Made by a program: the position numbers and the translations under genes. Shown here in pieces: positions 52,502 through 61,425 of a stretch of 64,000 nt of DNA (position 1 is its first letter; every line of letters starts with the position of its first letter). Source of the stretch: Hyphomicrobiales bacterium (lineage in GTDB: Bacteria; Pseudomonadota; Alphaproteobacteria; Rhizobiales; Xanthobacteraceae); contig JAKFYI010000010.1 of the NCBI GenBank assembly GCA_021730985.1, positions 1 to 64,000 on the forward strand, written 5' to 3'. The notes under the pieces were generated by a model. It was not told the origin of the DNA and did no database searches. It was given only the letters and a program-made list of their open reading frames with translations.

Positions 52502-53572
52502 ATGACCATTCGCACATGGATCAAGACGCTTGCCTGCGCGGCGATTGTGGCTTCCGCCACTTCGGCGGGCGCCCAGGAAACCATTCGGCTGCGCATCGCT
52601 TCGGGCCATCCGCCCGCGAACACCTACGTCAACTTGATGCAAAACTTCTTCGTGCCGGAGGTGACCAAACGCGTCGCCGCCAAGACCAAATACAAGGTCG
52701 AGTTCGTCGAGGGCTATGGCGGTGCGATGGTGAAGGTTGCCGACACGCTCGAAGGCGTGCAATCCGGCATCATCGACATCGGCGGCTTCTGCTTCTGCTT
52801 CGAGCCGTCCAACCTGCCGCTGCACGCGTTCCAGGTCATGCTGCCGTTCGGCACGATGGACCCGGAAACCAGTCTGAAGGTCGCGCGCGCCGTGTACGAC
52901 AAGGTGCCGTACATGTCGAAAGTGTTCGAGGACAAGTTCCGCCAGAAGCTGATCGCGCTGATCGCGGACAACGGCTACAACCTCGGCACCAACTTCGAAT
53001 GGAATTCGGTCTCCGATATCAAGGGCCAGAAGATCGCGGGCGCGGGCCTCAACCTGAAATGGCTGGAGTTCGCAGGCGCGACGCCGGTGCAATCATCGCT
53101 GCCGGACGCCTACACGTCGATGCAAACCGGCGTCTACAACGGCTGGATTATGTTCCCGTCGGCCTGGGTGAACTTCAAATTGTATGAAGTCGGCAAGCAC
53201 TACACGGAGATCGGTTTTGGCGCGATCACCTGGCACGGCCTGACGGTCAACGCCGCACGCTGGAACCGGCTGCCAAAGGAAGTGCAGGACGTCATCCTGG
53301 AAGTCGCCAAGGAGTATGAGGCGAAGACCGGCTCGGTGAATAAAGAGAACTATCCGAAGCAGATCGGAGAACTCAAGAAGCATGGCGTCAATGTGAAGGC
53401 CGTGCCCGACAAGGTGAAGCAGGACTGGGCCAATTCGCTCGCCAAGTGGCCGGCCGAGAAGGCCAAGGAGCTCGATGCCGCCGGCTTGCCCGGCTCACAG
53501 GTGCTCGATATCGCGCTCAAGGCGGCGGAAGACAACGGCCACAAGTGGCCGCTGCGCTATAACCTGAAGTAA
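52502..53572 (+). CDS. dctP: TRAP transporter binding protein (DctP)
   Basis: A 356-residue periplasmic protein. A signal peptide (MTIRTWIKTLACAAIVASATSAGAQ) precedes RLRIASGHPPANTYVNLMQNFFVPEV; the family carboxylate-binding region lies around GLNLKWLEFAGATPVQSSLPDAYTSMQTGVYNGW. It delivers an organic acid to DctQM. GGGGAGG precedes the ATG. The position just after the dehydratase suggests a sugar acid as ligand (inference). A strong stem-loop separates it from dctQ, probably letting it be made in excess. Confidence 0.93.
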   Translation: MTIRTWIKTLACAAIVASATSAGAQETIRLRIASGHPPANTYVNLMQNFFVPEVTKRVAAKTKYKVEFVEGYGGAMVKVADTLEGVQSGIIDIGGFCFCFEPSNLPLHAFQVMLPFGTMDPETSLKVARAVYDKVPYMSKVFEDKFRQKLIALIADNGYNLGTNFEWNSVSDIKGQKIAGAGLNLKWLEFAGATPVQSSLPDAYTSMQTGVYNGWIMFPSAWVNFKLYEVGKHYTEIGFGAITWHGLTVNAARWNRLPKEVQDVILEVAKEYEAKTGSVNKENYPKQIGELKKHGVNVKAVPDKVKQDWANSLAKWPAEKAKELDAAGLPGSQVLDIALKAAEDNGHKWPLRYNLK

Positions 53573-53578
53573 TCAGGA

Positions 53579-53613
53579 GCGCGGACGGGGCGATTTCAAC
53601 GCCTCGTCCGCGC
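53579..53613 (+). promoter_or_regulatory. Intercistronic stem-loop between dctP and dctQ
   Basis: The stem GCGCGGACGGGGCG pairs with CGCCTCGTCCGCGC (one G-U pair) around a 7-base loop ATTTCAA. It begins 7 bp after the dctP stop. No T-run follows, so it is not a full terminator. A hairpin here would protect the dctP message from 3' decay or limit read-through, which fits the need for more binding protein than membrane subunits. Confidence 0.75.
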
Positions 53614-53637
53614 GTCTCTCACTCGTGAAGGCTCCTC

Positions 53638-54171
53638 GTGCACGGAATCGAAGCGCTCAACGCCTGGGCGGTCCGGCTGCTGCTGGCCGCCGCCGCCGTG
53701 CTCATTTTCATGCTCGGTTTCCTGGTTTGCGCCGACATTTTCGGCCGGGCGATTTTCAATTCGCCGGTGAAGGGCACGCCCGAAATCGTCTCGATGTCGA
53801 TCGTCATCATCTGCTTTCTGCTCGCAGGCTACTCGGTGCAGAGCAACAGCATGATCTCGACCGACGTGTTCTCCAGCATGTTCGGCGTGCGCGGACAGGC
53901 GGCGGCCAATCTGCTCTCCGCCATCCTCGGCATCATGTTTTTCGGCTTCATCGTCTGGGGCAGCTATGAGCCGATGCTGCACGCCGTCGCCAGCGGCGAA
54001 TATGAGGGCGAAGGCGCGCTGCGGGTGCCGGTCTGGCCGGCACGGCTCGTGGTCTTGGTTGGCTCCTTCCTGGTTGTGGTGAGCTATGCGCTCTATGGCG
54101 CCGTCGCCTTCAAGGCACTGATATCCGGCCGCGCCGCGGACGACATCGCGCCGCCCGCGCCTCTGGCCTGA
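53638..54171 (+). CDS. dctQ: TRAP transporter small permease (DctQ)
   Basis: A 177-residue inner-membrane protein with four TM segments (about 12-35, 50-68, 88-108 and 132-155), the normal DctQ arrangement. IFGRAIFNSPVKGTPEIVSMSIVIICFLL is the conserved region. It bridges the binding protein and the large permease. The start is GTG at 53638 with AAGG upstream. It is followed 12 bp later by dctM. Confidence 0.92.
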   Translation: MHGIEALNAWAVRLLLAAAAVLIFMLGFLVCADIFGRAIFNSPVKGTPEIVSMSIVIICFLLAGYSVQSNSMISTDVFSSMFGVRGQAAANLLSAILGIMFFGFIVWGSYEPMLHAVASGEYEGEGALRVPVWPARLVVLVGSFLVVVSYALYGAVAFKALISGRAADDIAPPAPLA

Positions 54172-54183
54172 AGGTAGGCAACA

Positions 54184-55551
54184 GTGCTCGGCCATTTCGA
54201 CATGATCGCAATCGTGGTGGTGCTGCTCGGCCTGGTGTTTGCCGGCACGCATATCGCCATCGCACTCGGCATCACCGCCGCGCTTGGCCTCTATCTGATG
54301 ACAGGCGACATCGAGGTGGTTCGCAACTTCACCGCCAACACCGCCTATGAGGCGTTGCGCGACTACGTGTTCGCGGTGATCCCGCTGTTCATGCTGATGG
54401 GCGACTTTCTGGCAAAATGCGGCGCGGCCCGCGACCTTTACGCGCTCGGCAACCGCGCCAGCAAATGGCTGCCCGGCCGGCTCGCCGCCGCAACCATCGT
54501 TGCCAATGCGCTGTTCGGCTTCGTCACCGGCGTGAGCATCGCGGCCGCGGCGGCGTTCTCGCGCATCGCTTATCCCGAGATGCGGCGCTTCGGCTACCGC
54601 CCGGATTTTGCGCTCGGCTGCGTGGCCGGCAGCGCCTGCCTCGGCATGCTGATTCCGCCCTCGGTGCTGATGATCGTCTGGGCGGTGCTGACCGAATTGT
54701 CGATCGGCAAGCTGTTCCTCGCCGGCGTCATTCCCGGCCTGCTCGCTGCGGGCGGCATGATCGTCTACGTCGTGATTGCGGCCAAGATCAATCCAGCACT
54801 GGTCGGCGAAACGCGCGACGGCCAGCCGATCCCCCGCCCGGCCGGCGCCGCGGCGGCGCCCACCACCGACGTAAGCGCCGAAGAATTCCGCAAGATGCTG
54901 TTCTCGACGATGTTGGTGATCGCGCTGATCCTCGGCACGCTCGGCTCGATCTGGCTCGGCTTGTGCACGCCGACCGAAGGCGCCGGCATCGGCGCAGTCG
55001 GCGCGCTGATCCTCGCGATGATCAAGGGCATCAATCTGCGCGAGGTTTGGCAGGTCGTGCTCGACGTCGGCCGCACGTCGGGGCCGCTGCTGCTGCTGTT
55101 GTTCTGCGCGCAACTCTACTCGCGCGTGCTGTCGATGACCGGCTTCACGGAAGCCGCCAAGGCGTTCCTCCTCAGCACCGGAGCCGGCCCGTGGGGCATC
55201 TTGCTGGTGATGGTGGCGATCTGGTTCGTACTCGGCTGCCTGATCGATTCGATCTCGATCATCCTGCTGACCGTGCCCATCTTCGCGCCGATCGCGGTGG
55301 CACTCGGCTTCGACCCGCTCGCTTTCGCCATCATCGGCATCCTGGCGATCGAGACCGGGCTGCTGACGCCGCCCTTCGGCATTCTGGTGTTCACGGTGAA
55401 GGCGGCTGTTCCCGATCGGACTGTGACACTGGGGGAAATCTTCCGCGGCTCGATCCCCTACTGGATCGTGCTGCTCGCAGTCGTCGTGGCGATCGCGGTG
55501 TTCCCCCAGATCGCGACGTTCCTGCCGAACCTGGGCACCAAGGCCGGCTAG
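54184..55551 (+). CDS. dctM: TRAP transporter large permease (DctM)
   Basis: A 455-residue membrane protein with about 12 hydrophobic segments. Landmarks are the opening TM1-3 region (HIAIALGITAALGLYL), GFVTGVSIAAAAAFSRIAYPEMRRFGY, the CLGMLIPPSVLMIVWAVLTE block and ETGLLTPPFGILVFTVKAAVP near the end. It moves the substrate with Na+ or H+. GTG at 54184 with GAAGGTAG upstream. The stop overlaps the convergent binding-protein gene by 4 bp. Confidence 0.94.
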   Translation: MLGHFDMIAIVVVLLGLVFAGTHIAIALGITAALGLYLMTGDIEVVRNFTANTAYEALRDYVFAVIPLFMLMGDFLAKCGAARDLYALGNRASKWLPGRLAAATIVANALFGFVTGVSIAAAAAFSRIAYPEMRRFGYRPDFALGCVAGSACLGMLIPPSVLMIVWAVLTELSIGKLFLAGVIPGLLAAGGMIVYVVIAAKINPALVGETRDGQPIPRPAGAAAAPTTDVSAEEFRKMLFSTMLVIALILGTLGSIWLGLCTPTEGAGIGAVGALILAMIKGINLREVWQVVLDVGRTSGPLLLLLFCAQLYSRVLSMTGFTEAAKAFLLSTGAGPWGILLVMVAIWFVLGCLIDSISIILLTVPIFAPIAVALGFDPLAFAIIGILAIETGLLTPPFGILVFTVKAAVPDRTVTLGEIFRGSIPYWIVLLAVVVAIAVFPQIATFLPNLGTKAG

Positions 55552-56258
55552 GGCGCGACGTCCAACTCCTCGAGCCCGGCCTTGTCGAACGCCGCACGCA
55601 CCACGCCGGATTTCTTCGCTTCCTCAAGAAATGCGCTGACATAAGCCAGCGCCTGCGGCCGGCCCTTCGGCACCGCGATCGCGATTCCGGTCTGCTGGAA
55701 GCCACCCTCGACGATGCGCGAGTCCGGCAGTTGCGCCACATAGGGAGGCAGCGAATCGCGCGACAGCGCGAACGCGTCGGCCTGCCCGCTCTTCATCAGC
55801 GCCATGGCATCGTCGATCGATGGCGCGGCCTGGATGGTGGTGTTCTTCAGCGAGCGCCCGGCGGCACGGATGGTCGTGGTGTTGGCGATGCCGACCACGC
55901 GCACGCCGGCGCGATCGACCTGCTCCACCTTGGCGATGCCGGACGCGCCGGTCACCATGTAGGTGCTCTCGACCAGGAAATAGGCCGGGCCGAATTCGAT
56001 CCGCTTGCGGCGCTCGTCGTCCATCGGCATGAACGATACATCGATGGTTCCGGACTCCACCGCATCGGTGAGCTGTCCGGTGTTGGGCGCGACCATGAAC
56101 TCCACCGGCACGCCGAGCTTTTGGCCGAGCGCGTTCGCCAGATCGGCGGTGACGCCGCACGGCGAGCCGTCCGCGTCCTTCAGCACGAACAGCGGCGACG
56201 GCGCGGGGGCAAACGCAACGCCGGCCCGCAGCTTGCCGGTGGGGATGAGGTCTTTCAT
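55548..56258 (-). CDS. Family 3 solute-binding protein without signal peptide
   Basis: A 236-residue protein with the SBP_bac_3 fold: GKLRAGVAFAPAPSPLFVLKDADGSPCGVTADLANALGQKLG and TGQLTDAVESGTIDVSFMPMDDERRKRIEFGPAYF, typical of amino-acid or organic-ion binding proteins. ATG 56258 with AGGA upstream gives no export signal. It could be a cytosolic sensor-like protein or a gene that has lost its signal peptide. It has no transport genes beside it. Overlaps the dctM stop by 4 bp. Confidence 0.8.
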   Translation of the reverse strand: MKDLIPTGKLRAGVAFAPAPSPLFVLKDADGSPCGVTADLANALGQKLGVPVEFMVAPNTGQLTDAVESGTIDVSFMPMDDERRKRIEFGPAYFLVESTYMVTGASGIAKVEQVDRAGVRVVGIANTTTIRAAGRSLKNTTIQAAPSIDDAMALMKSGQADAFALSRDSLPPYVAQLPDSRIVEGGFQQTGIAIAVPKGRPQALAYVSAFLEEAKKSGVVRAAFDKAGLEELDVAP

Positions 56259-56297
56259 TTCATTGTCCTGCTGCGTTCGATGTCGCCAAACACACGA

Positions 56298-56377
56298 TTG
56301 TCGTCCCCGCGAAGGCGGGGACCCATTGGTCTGCGAATTCGCGGCCCGATAGATCCCCGCTTTCGCGGGGATGACAA
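56298..56377. repeat. Intergenic palindrome, family C copy 4
   Basis: Arms TTGTCGTCCCCGCGAAGGCG and CCCCGCTTTCGCGGGGATGACAA cut to their ends, with the inner CCCAT region shorter than in other copies. It lies between the family 3 binding-protein gene and the alpha-hydroxy-acid oxidase gene, both on the minus strand. Confidence 0.85.
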
Positions 56378-56390
56378 CCGAGGACGCTGT

Positions 56391-57446
56391 TCACTTCGCC
56401 ACCAAATCCGGCGTCGCGTCTTTCAGTGCCGGCGTCCCTGTGAGCTGCATCGCACGCACCAATTCCTCGCGGAAGTGCTCCATCACCGTCTGCACGCCCG
56501 CCGCCCCGCTGACCGAAAGGCCCCACAGCGGCGGACGGCCGACCAGCACCGCGCGCGCGCCGAGCGCCAGCGCCTTGAGGATATCGGTGCCGCGCCGGAT
56601 GCCGCCATCGACATAGACCTCGGCGTTGCGTCCCGCGGCGGCTGCGACCTCGGCGATCACCTCGGCGGTGGTGACGGTTGTATCGAGATGCCGGCCGCCG
56701 TGGTTCGACACCATGATTCCCTTCACGCCCACATCGACGCAGCGCGCCGCGTCGTCGCCGCGCAACACACCCTTCACCACGACCGGCAGCGGGCAGCGCT
56801 TCACCAGCCATTCCAGGTCGCGGAACGTGGTCGGGAACATCACGATGCCCTTGCGGGCCGGATCGTAGGCGGTGCGCGCCACCGGCTGGCCGACCATGTT
56901 GACGCTTCGGACGTCGTCGCGCGCGATCACCGGCGTGCGATAGCCGCGCGGGCTCCAGCCCGGCACCGGCTGGTCCACCGTAAGCACCAGCGCCTTGAAG
57001 CCCGCGGCAGCGCAACGGTCGAGCAGCGCCCCGGTGTGCTCGCGATCGGGCTGCATGTAGAGCTGGAACCATTGCGGCGCGCCGCCACCGGCCTTCGCGA
57101 CCGCCTCGACCGTGTTCATGCCGCTGGTGGACATCACGTAGAGCACGCCGGCCGCGGCCGCGCCGCGCGCGGTGGCCAGTTCGCCCTCGGCGTGGAACAG
57201 GTTGTGCCGGCCGGTCGGCGCCACCATCACCGGCGAGTTCACCCGCGTGCCGAGCAGGGTGACGCCGGTGTCGATGTTGACGATGTCACGCAGCATGCGG
57301 GGGCGCAGCTTCAGCCTGCGCCAGGCGGTGACGTTGTCCTTCGCGGTGATTTCATCGTCGGATCCGGTGTCGCAGAACACCCAGGACGCCGGCGGCATCA
57401 CACGTCGCGCCTGCTGCTCCAGCGCATCGAGGTCCACGCAATCCAC
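56391..57446 (-). CDS. FMN-dependent alpha-hydroxy-acid oxidizing protein
   Basis: A 351-residue TIM barrel of the lactate oxidase/glycolate oxidase/LldD group. VMVAPTGRHNLFHAEGELATARGAAAAG is the N-terminal FMN region, and SNHGGRHLDTT has the catalytic His and Arg; VDGGIRRGTDILKALALGARAVLVGRP is the phosphate-binding part. It oxidises an L-2-hydroxy acid such as lactate, glycolate or a related acid. The GTG start has GGGGAGG upstream. Its position beside the TRAP genes fits hydroxy-acid use. Confidence 0.92.
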   Translation of the reverse strand: MDCVDLDALEQQARRVMPPASWVFCDTGSDDEITAKDNVTAWRRLKLRPRMLRDIVNIDTGVTLLGTRVNSPVMVAPTGRHNLFHAEGELATARGAAAAGVLYVMSTSGMNTVEAVAKAGGGAPQWFQLYMQPDREHTGALLDRCAAAGFKALVLTVDQPVPGWSPRGYRTPVIARDDVRSVNMVGQPVARTAYDPARKGIVMFPTTFRDLEWLVKRCPLPVVVKGVLRGDDAARCVDVGVKGIMVSNHGGRHLDTTVTTAEVIAEVAAAAGRNAEVYVDGGIRRGTDILKALALGARAVLVGRPPLWGLSVSGAAGVQTVMEHFREELVRAMQLTGTPALKDATPDLVAK

Positions 57447-57564
57447 GGCTATTCCTCCCCGGGCGTCCCATCACGCCCCGACATATCACCGATCAAGGAA
57501 ATGCGCTGTCCCGGCGGTTGCCGCCGTGGCAGGCTCGGATGGTTCGTTCAGCAGCGAGTTTCCC

Positions 57565-58413
57565 ATGCCGCCCTCCCGTCCGTCCACCGCCGACAAGCGC
57601 CGCGCGTTCCGCGCGCTGCACGAGAGCGGCTGCTTCGTCATTCCCAATCCCTGGAACGTCGGCAGCGCCCGATACCTGGAAGGGCTGGGCTTCAAGGCTC
57701 TCGCCACCACCAGTTCGGGCCACGCGCATTCGCTGGGATATCCCGACGGCGCGCAATCCCTGGATGTGGTGCTGGCGCATTACAGCGAGATCGCCGACGC
57801 CACCGACGTTCCGCTGAACGCCGACTTCGAGGACGGCTTCGGCAAAACACCCGGCGAGATCGCGGCGAACGTGACCAAGTGCATCGCCACCGGGGTGGCC
57901 GGGCTTTCGATAGAGGACTCGCCGCAGAATTCGCCGGAGCCGCTGTACGGCTTCGACGAGGCTTTGGCGCGCGTGAAGGCGGCGCGGGCCGCGATCGACA
58001 AGGCCGGCGGCGACGTGGTGTTCACCGCGCGCAGCGAGGGCTTCATCCGCGGACGCCCCGACATCGACGAGACGATCCGGCGCATCAAGGCGTTCGTCGC
58101 GGCCGGCGCCGACTGCATCTACACGCCGGGCATCAAGACCCGCGAGCACATCGAGGCGACGGTGAAGGCCGCCGCCCCGAAGGCGGTGAACTTCCTCAAC
58201 AGCGGCTCGTTCGGCTTCACCGTAAGCGACCTCGCGGGCATGGGCGTGCGGCGCATCAGCGTCGGCGGCTCGCTGTCGCGCGTCGCCATGCACGCCTTCA
58301 TCAAGACCGCGACCCAGATCTCCAACGAAGGAAAATTCGACGGCTTCGCCGACCTGATCAGCAACGCCGAACTCAACAAATTCTTTGCCGCCGACCGCAA
58401 GAACCGCCCGTGA
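57565..58413 (+). CDS. Isocitrate lyase/PEP mutase-family protein
   Basis: A 282-residue TIM-barrel protein: FRALHESGCFVIPNPWNVGSARYLEGLGFKALATTSSGHAHSLG at the N-terminus, NADFEDGFGKTP with the metal-binding acidic residues, and VVFTARSEGFIRGRPD. No KKCGH loop of true isocitrate or methylisocitrate lyases is seen, so a carbon-carbon lyase, oxaloacetate decarboxylase or phosphonopyruvate-type activity is possible. ATG 57565; a longer upstream frame adds no domain. The stop overlaps the GNAT gene in GTGA, and that one overlaps the MFS gene, so three genes form one coupled run. Confidence 0.88.
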   Translation: MPPSRPSTADKRRAFRALHESGCFVIPNPWNVGSARYLEGLGFKALATTSSGHAHSLGYPDGAQSLDVVLAHYSEIADATDVPLNADFEDGFGKTPGEIAANVTKCIATGVAGLSIEDSPQNSPEPLYGFDEALARVKAARAAIDKAGGDVVFTARSEGFIRGRPDIDETIRRIKAFVAAGADCIYTPGIKTREHIEATVKAAAPKAVNFLNSGSFGFTVSDLAGMGVRRISVGGSLSRVAMHAFIKTATQISNEGKFDGFADLISNAELNKFFAADRKNRP

Positions 58414-59126
58414 CCGCTCCCTCGGATATCGAGCCCGAGACCGGGCAGCCGGTTGGCCTGCCGGTTGCCGACCCGTCGCCCGGATCGCGGCCCGGACCGG
58501 TGACACTCGAAGGCCGTTACGGCCGCGTCGAGCGGTTGGCGCAGCATCACGACAAGGATTTGTGGGAGGCGGTGAAGAGCGACGATACGCTCTGGACCTA
58601 CATGTCGAGCTACGGGCCGTTCCCGGACTTTCCCGCATTCTCGAAGTGGATCGGCAGCCGCCCGCCCCTCGACGACCCCTATTCCTACGCCATCGTCGAG
58701 CCATCCGGCCGCGCCGCCGGCATCTTCACGCTGATGGAGATCAAGCCGGCGACGCGCGTCATCGAGGTCGGGCATGTCGTGTACTCGCCGGCCCTGCAGC
58801 GCACGCGGCTGGGGACCGAGGCGCAATACCTGCTGGCGAAATACGTGTTCGAGACGCTCGGCTATCGCCGCTACGAGTGGAAGTGCAATTCGCTCAATGC
58901 GCCGTCGCGGCGCGCGGCGCTGCGCTACGGTTTCGTGTTCGAGGGCACGCTGCGGCAGCACATGATCGCCAAGGGCCGCAATCGCGACACCGCGTATTTC
59001 TCGATGCTCGACAGCGAATGGCCGGCGCGCAAGCTCGCATTCGAGCGCTGGCTCACGCCGGACAACTTCGATGCCGAGGGAAGGCAGCGAACCAGCCTCG
59101 CCGTGCTGAACGGACAGACAAGCTGA
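58410..59126 (+). CDS. GNAT-family acetyltransferase (RimJ/RimL-like)
   Basis: A 238-residue protein. The GNAT core is IVEPSGRAAGIFTLMEIKPATRVIEVGHVVYSPALQRTRLGTEAQYLLAKYVFETLGYRRYEWKC, with the acetyl-CoA segment LQRTRLGTEA, then ALRYGFVFEGTLRQHMIAKGRNRDTAYFSML. It transfers an acetyl group to an unknown amine. The GTG start overlaps the previous stop by 4 bp (GTGA); the stop overlaps the MFS start by 1 bp (TGATG). A 60-residue Pro-rich N-terminus precedes the domain. Confidence 0.88.
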   Translation: MTAPSDIEPETGQPVGLPVADPSPGSRPGPVTLEGRYGRVERLAQHHDKDLWEAVKSDDTLWTYMSSYGPFPDFPAFSKWIGSRPPLDDPYSYAIVEPSGRAAGIFTLMEIKPATRVIEVGHVVYSPALQRTRLGTEAQYLLAKYVFETLGYRRYEWKCNSLNAPSRRAALRYGFVFEGTLRQHMIAKGRNRDTAYFSMLDSEWPARKLAFERWLTPDNFDAEGRQRTSLAVLNGQTS

Positions 59127-60358
59127 TGGCGCTGCCCGAGGCCGAGCCGTCGCCGCGGCTGATGGGCCACCGGCCGTTCGCGCTGTTCTGGTGGTCGCGC
59201 GTGCTGACCATCGGCGCCTATCACATGCAGGCGGTGGCGATCGGCTGGCTGGTCTACGACCTGACCGGTAGCGCGCTCGATCTCGGCCTGGTCGGGCTGA
59301 TCCAGTTCGTGCCGGTGGTGGTGCTGACACTGCTGGTCGGGCATCTCGCCGACCGCTACGACCGAAGGCTCATCATCCGCGTCACGCAACTGGTGAACGC
59401 GATGGCCGCGGTCCTGCTGGCGGCCGGCAGCTATAACGGCTGGCTGACGCGGGAGTTCCTGTTCGCAACGGTGTTCGTGGTCGGCACGGCGCGCGCGTTC
59501 GAGACGCCGACCTGGCTCACCATGCTGCCGAGCCTGGTGCCGCCGCCGCTGATCCCCCGCGCCGTGGCAGGCTCCGCCACGGCGAACCAATGCGCCATCA
59601 TCGGCGGGCCTGCGCTCGGCGGACTGATCTACGCGGCCGGCCCAGCCATCGTGTTTTCGGTCTGCTGCGTCGCCTTCGCGATCGGGCTGGTGATGCTGTC
59701 GCTGGTCCGCGCCAAGCCGACGGTGCAGGACCGCCAGCCGCTCACACTGAAGTCGTTGTTCGCGGGCGTCAGCTTCATCCGCAGCCGGCGGCTGCTGTTC
59801 GGCGTCATCACGCTCGACATGTTCGCCATACTGCTCGGTGGCGCGACGGCCCTGCTGCCGATCTATGCCAAGGACATCCTCGGCACCGGCCCGGTCGGTC
59901 TTGGCCTGCTGCGTTCGGCGCCCGCAGTGGGCGCGCTGGTGGCGTCGATCCTGCTGGCGCGCTACCCGATCAAGCATTCGCTCGGCCGTATCATGTTCGC
60001 GGCCGTCGCGCTGTTCGGCATTTCCACCACGCTGTTTGCGGTGTCTACGTCGTTCCCGCTGTCGCTCATCACGCTGGTGGTGCTCGGCGCCTCCGACGCG
60101 GTGAGCGTGGTAATCCGCTTCGCGCTGGTGCAGGTCGAGACGCCGGACCCGATGCTGGGCCGCGTCAGCGCCATCAACGGCCTGTTCACCGGGACGTCGA
60201 ACACGCTGGGCGATTTCCGGGCCGGCCTGACCGCGGCTTGGTTCGGCACCGTGCCGTCGGTGCTGATCGGCGGAATCGGCACAATCGTGGTGGCGCTGCT
60301 CTGGATGAAGCTGTTTCCCGAGCTTCGGGAGATCAAAGAGTTCAAGACCCGGACCTGA
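59126..60358 (+). CDS. MFS transporter, EntS-like
   Basis: A 410-residue major facilitator protein with about 11-12 TM segments. The loop 2-3 motif is GHLADRYDRRLIIRVTQLV; RAFETPTWLTMLPSLVPPPLIPRAVAGSATANQCAIIGGPALGG is the MFS_3 pattern shared with enterobactin exporter EntS. It is therefore probably an efflux carrier; its substrate is not known. ATG at 59126 overlaps the preceding stop by one base, so its expression is tied to the acetyltransferase. Confidence 0.9.
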   Translation: MALPEAEPSPRLMGHRPFALFWWSRVLTIGAYHMQAVAIGWLVYDLTGSALDLGLVGLIQFVPVVVLTLLVGHLADRYDRRLIIRVTQLVNAMAAVLLAAGSYNGWLTREFLFATVFVVGTARAFETPTWLTMLPSLVPPPLIPRAVAGSATANQCAIIGGPALGGLIYAAGPAIVFSVCCVAFAIGLVMLSLVRAKPTVQDRQPLTLKSLFAGVSFIRSRRLLFGVITLDMFAILLGGATALLPIYAKDILGTGPVGLGLLRSAPAVGALVASILLARYPIKHSLGRIMFAAVALFGISTTLFAVSTSFPLSLITLVVLGASDAVSVVIRFALVQVETPDPMLGRVSAINGLFTGTSNTLGDFRAGLTAAWFGTVPSVLIGGIGTIVVALLWMKLFPELREIKEFKTRT

Positions 60359-60420
60359 CGCGGTTGCCCGCCCCTGCCGCTTCGACCTATCGTCGAGGTT
60401 GCAATCACAGCGAGGGTTCC

Positions 60421-61404
60421 ATGCACGTTCTGATAACGGGCGCCGCCGGCATGATCGGCCGCAAGCTGACCGAGCGCCTGGTGGTGGACCGCGCGCTCAA
60501 TGGCCAGCCGGTCGACCGGCTCACTTTGGTGGACATCGTCGCGCCAGTGCGGCCCGCGAGCTTCTCGGACCACGTCAAGACGCGCGCCGCCGACCTCGCC
60601 GTGCCCGGCACCGCCACCAAGGCGGTGTCGGAGCGCCCCGACGTCATCTTCCATCTGGCCGGCGTGGTGTCCGGCGAGGCCGAGCTCGATTTCGAGAAGG
60701 GCTACTGGGTCAATCTCGACGGCTCGCGCGCACTGCTCGAAGCGATCCGCGCCGTCGGCGAGGGCTACAAGCCGCGCGTGGTGTTCTCATCGTCGATGGC
60801 GGTGTTCGGCGCGCCGTTCCCGCATGCCATCCCGGACGAATTCCACCTCACGCCGCTGACCTCTTACGGCACCCAAAAGGCGATCACCGAGCTGCTGCTT
60901 GCCGACTACACGCGCCGTGGCATTCTCGAAGGCGTCGCGATCCGGCTGCCGTCAATCGTGGTGCGGCCGGGCAAGCCGAACAAGGCGGCGTCGGGATTCT
61001 TCTCCGGCATCATCCGCGAGCCGCTGGCCGGCATGGATGCCATCCTGCCGGTGAAAGAGTCGGTGGTGCACACCCACGCCAGTCCGCGCGCCGCCATCGG
61101 CTTCCTCATCCACGCCGCAGGTCTCGACCGCGACAAGCTCGGGCACCGCATCGCGCTCAACATGCCGGGCGTCACCTGCACGGTGGGCGAGCAGATCGAG
61201 GCTTTGCGCCGCGTTGCCGGCGACAAGGTCGCGTCGCGCATCCGCCGCGAGCCGGACGCGCTGATCGTGCGGATCGTCGATGGCTGGCCGCACCGGTTCG
61301 ACCCGCAGCGCGCGATTGAGTTGGGCTTCCAGGCCGAGAACTCGTTCGAGGAGATTATCCGCATTCATATCGACGAGGATTTGGGCGGGAAGATCGCGGC
61401 GTAG
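60421..61404 (+). CDS. NAD-dependent epimerase/dehydratase family, D-erythronate dehydrogenase-like
   Basis: A 327-residue extended short-chain dehydrogenase. The NAD motif is VLITGAAGMIGRKL; active residues lie in the SYGTQK block (YxxxK) and the preceding Ser in VVFSSSMAVFG. FHLAGVVSGEAELDFEKGYWVNLDGSRALLEA is the family signature seen in D-erythronate dehydrogenases (DenD/PdxR-like), which act in four-carbon sugar-acid breakdown. That function is by resemblance. GCGAGGG precedes ATG 60421. It is 62 bp after the MFS gene. Confidence 0.88.
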   Translation: MHVLITGAAGMIGRKLTERLVVDRALNGQPVDRLTLVDIVAPVRPASFSDHVKTRAADLAVPGTATKAVSERPDVIFHLAGVVSGEAELDFEKGYWVNLDGSRALLEAIRAVGEGYKPRVVFSSSMAVFGAPFPHAIPDEFHLTPLTSYGTQKAITELLLADYTRRGILEGVAIRLPSIVVRPGKPNKAASGFFSGIIREPLAGMDAILPVKESVVHTHASPRAAIGFLIHAAGLDRDKLGHRIALNMPGVTCTVGEQIEALRRVAGDKVASRIRREPDALIVRIVDGWPHRFDPQRAIELGFQAENSFEEIIRIHIDEDLGGKIAA

Positions 61405-61425
61405 CTTCGTACCCTCTCCTCGTCC

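Noticed and set aside
54417-59126. A 4.7 kb open frame on the + strand
   Set aside because: It runs out of frame through dctM and antisense to the family 3 binding protein and hydroxy-acid oxidase; only its last part (58410-59126) is the real GNAT gene. The rest is Arg/Pro-rich shadow translation caused by high GC content.
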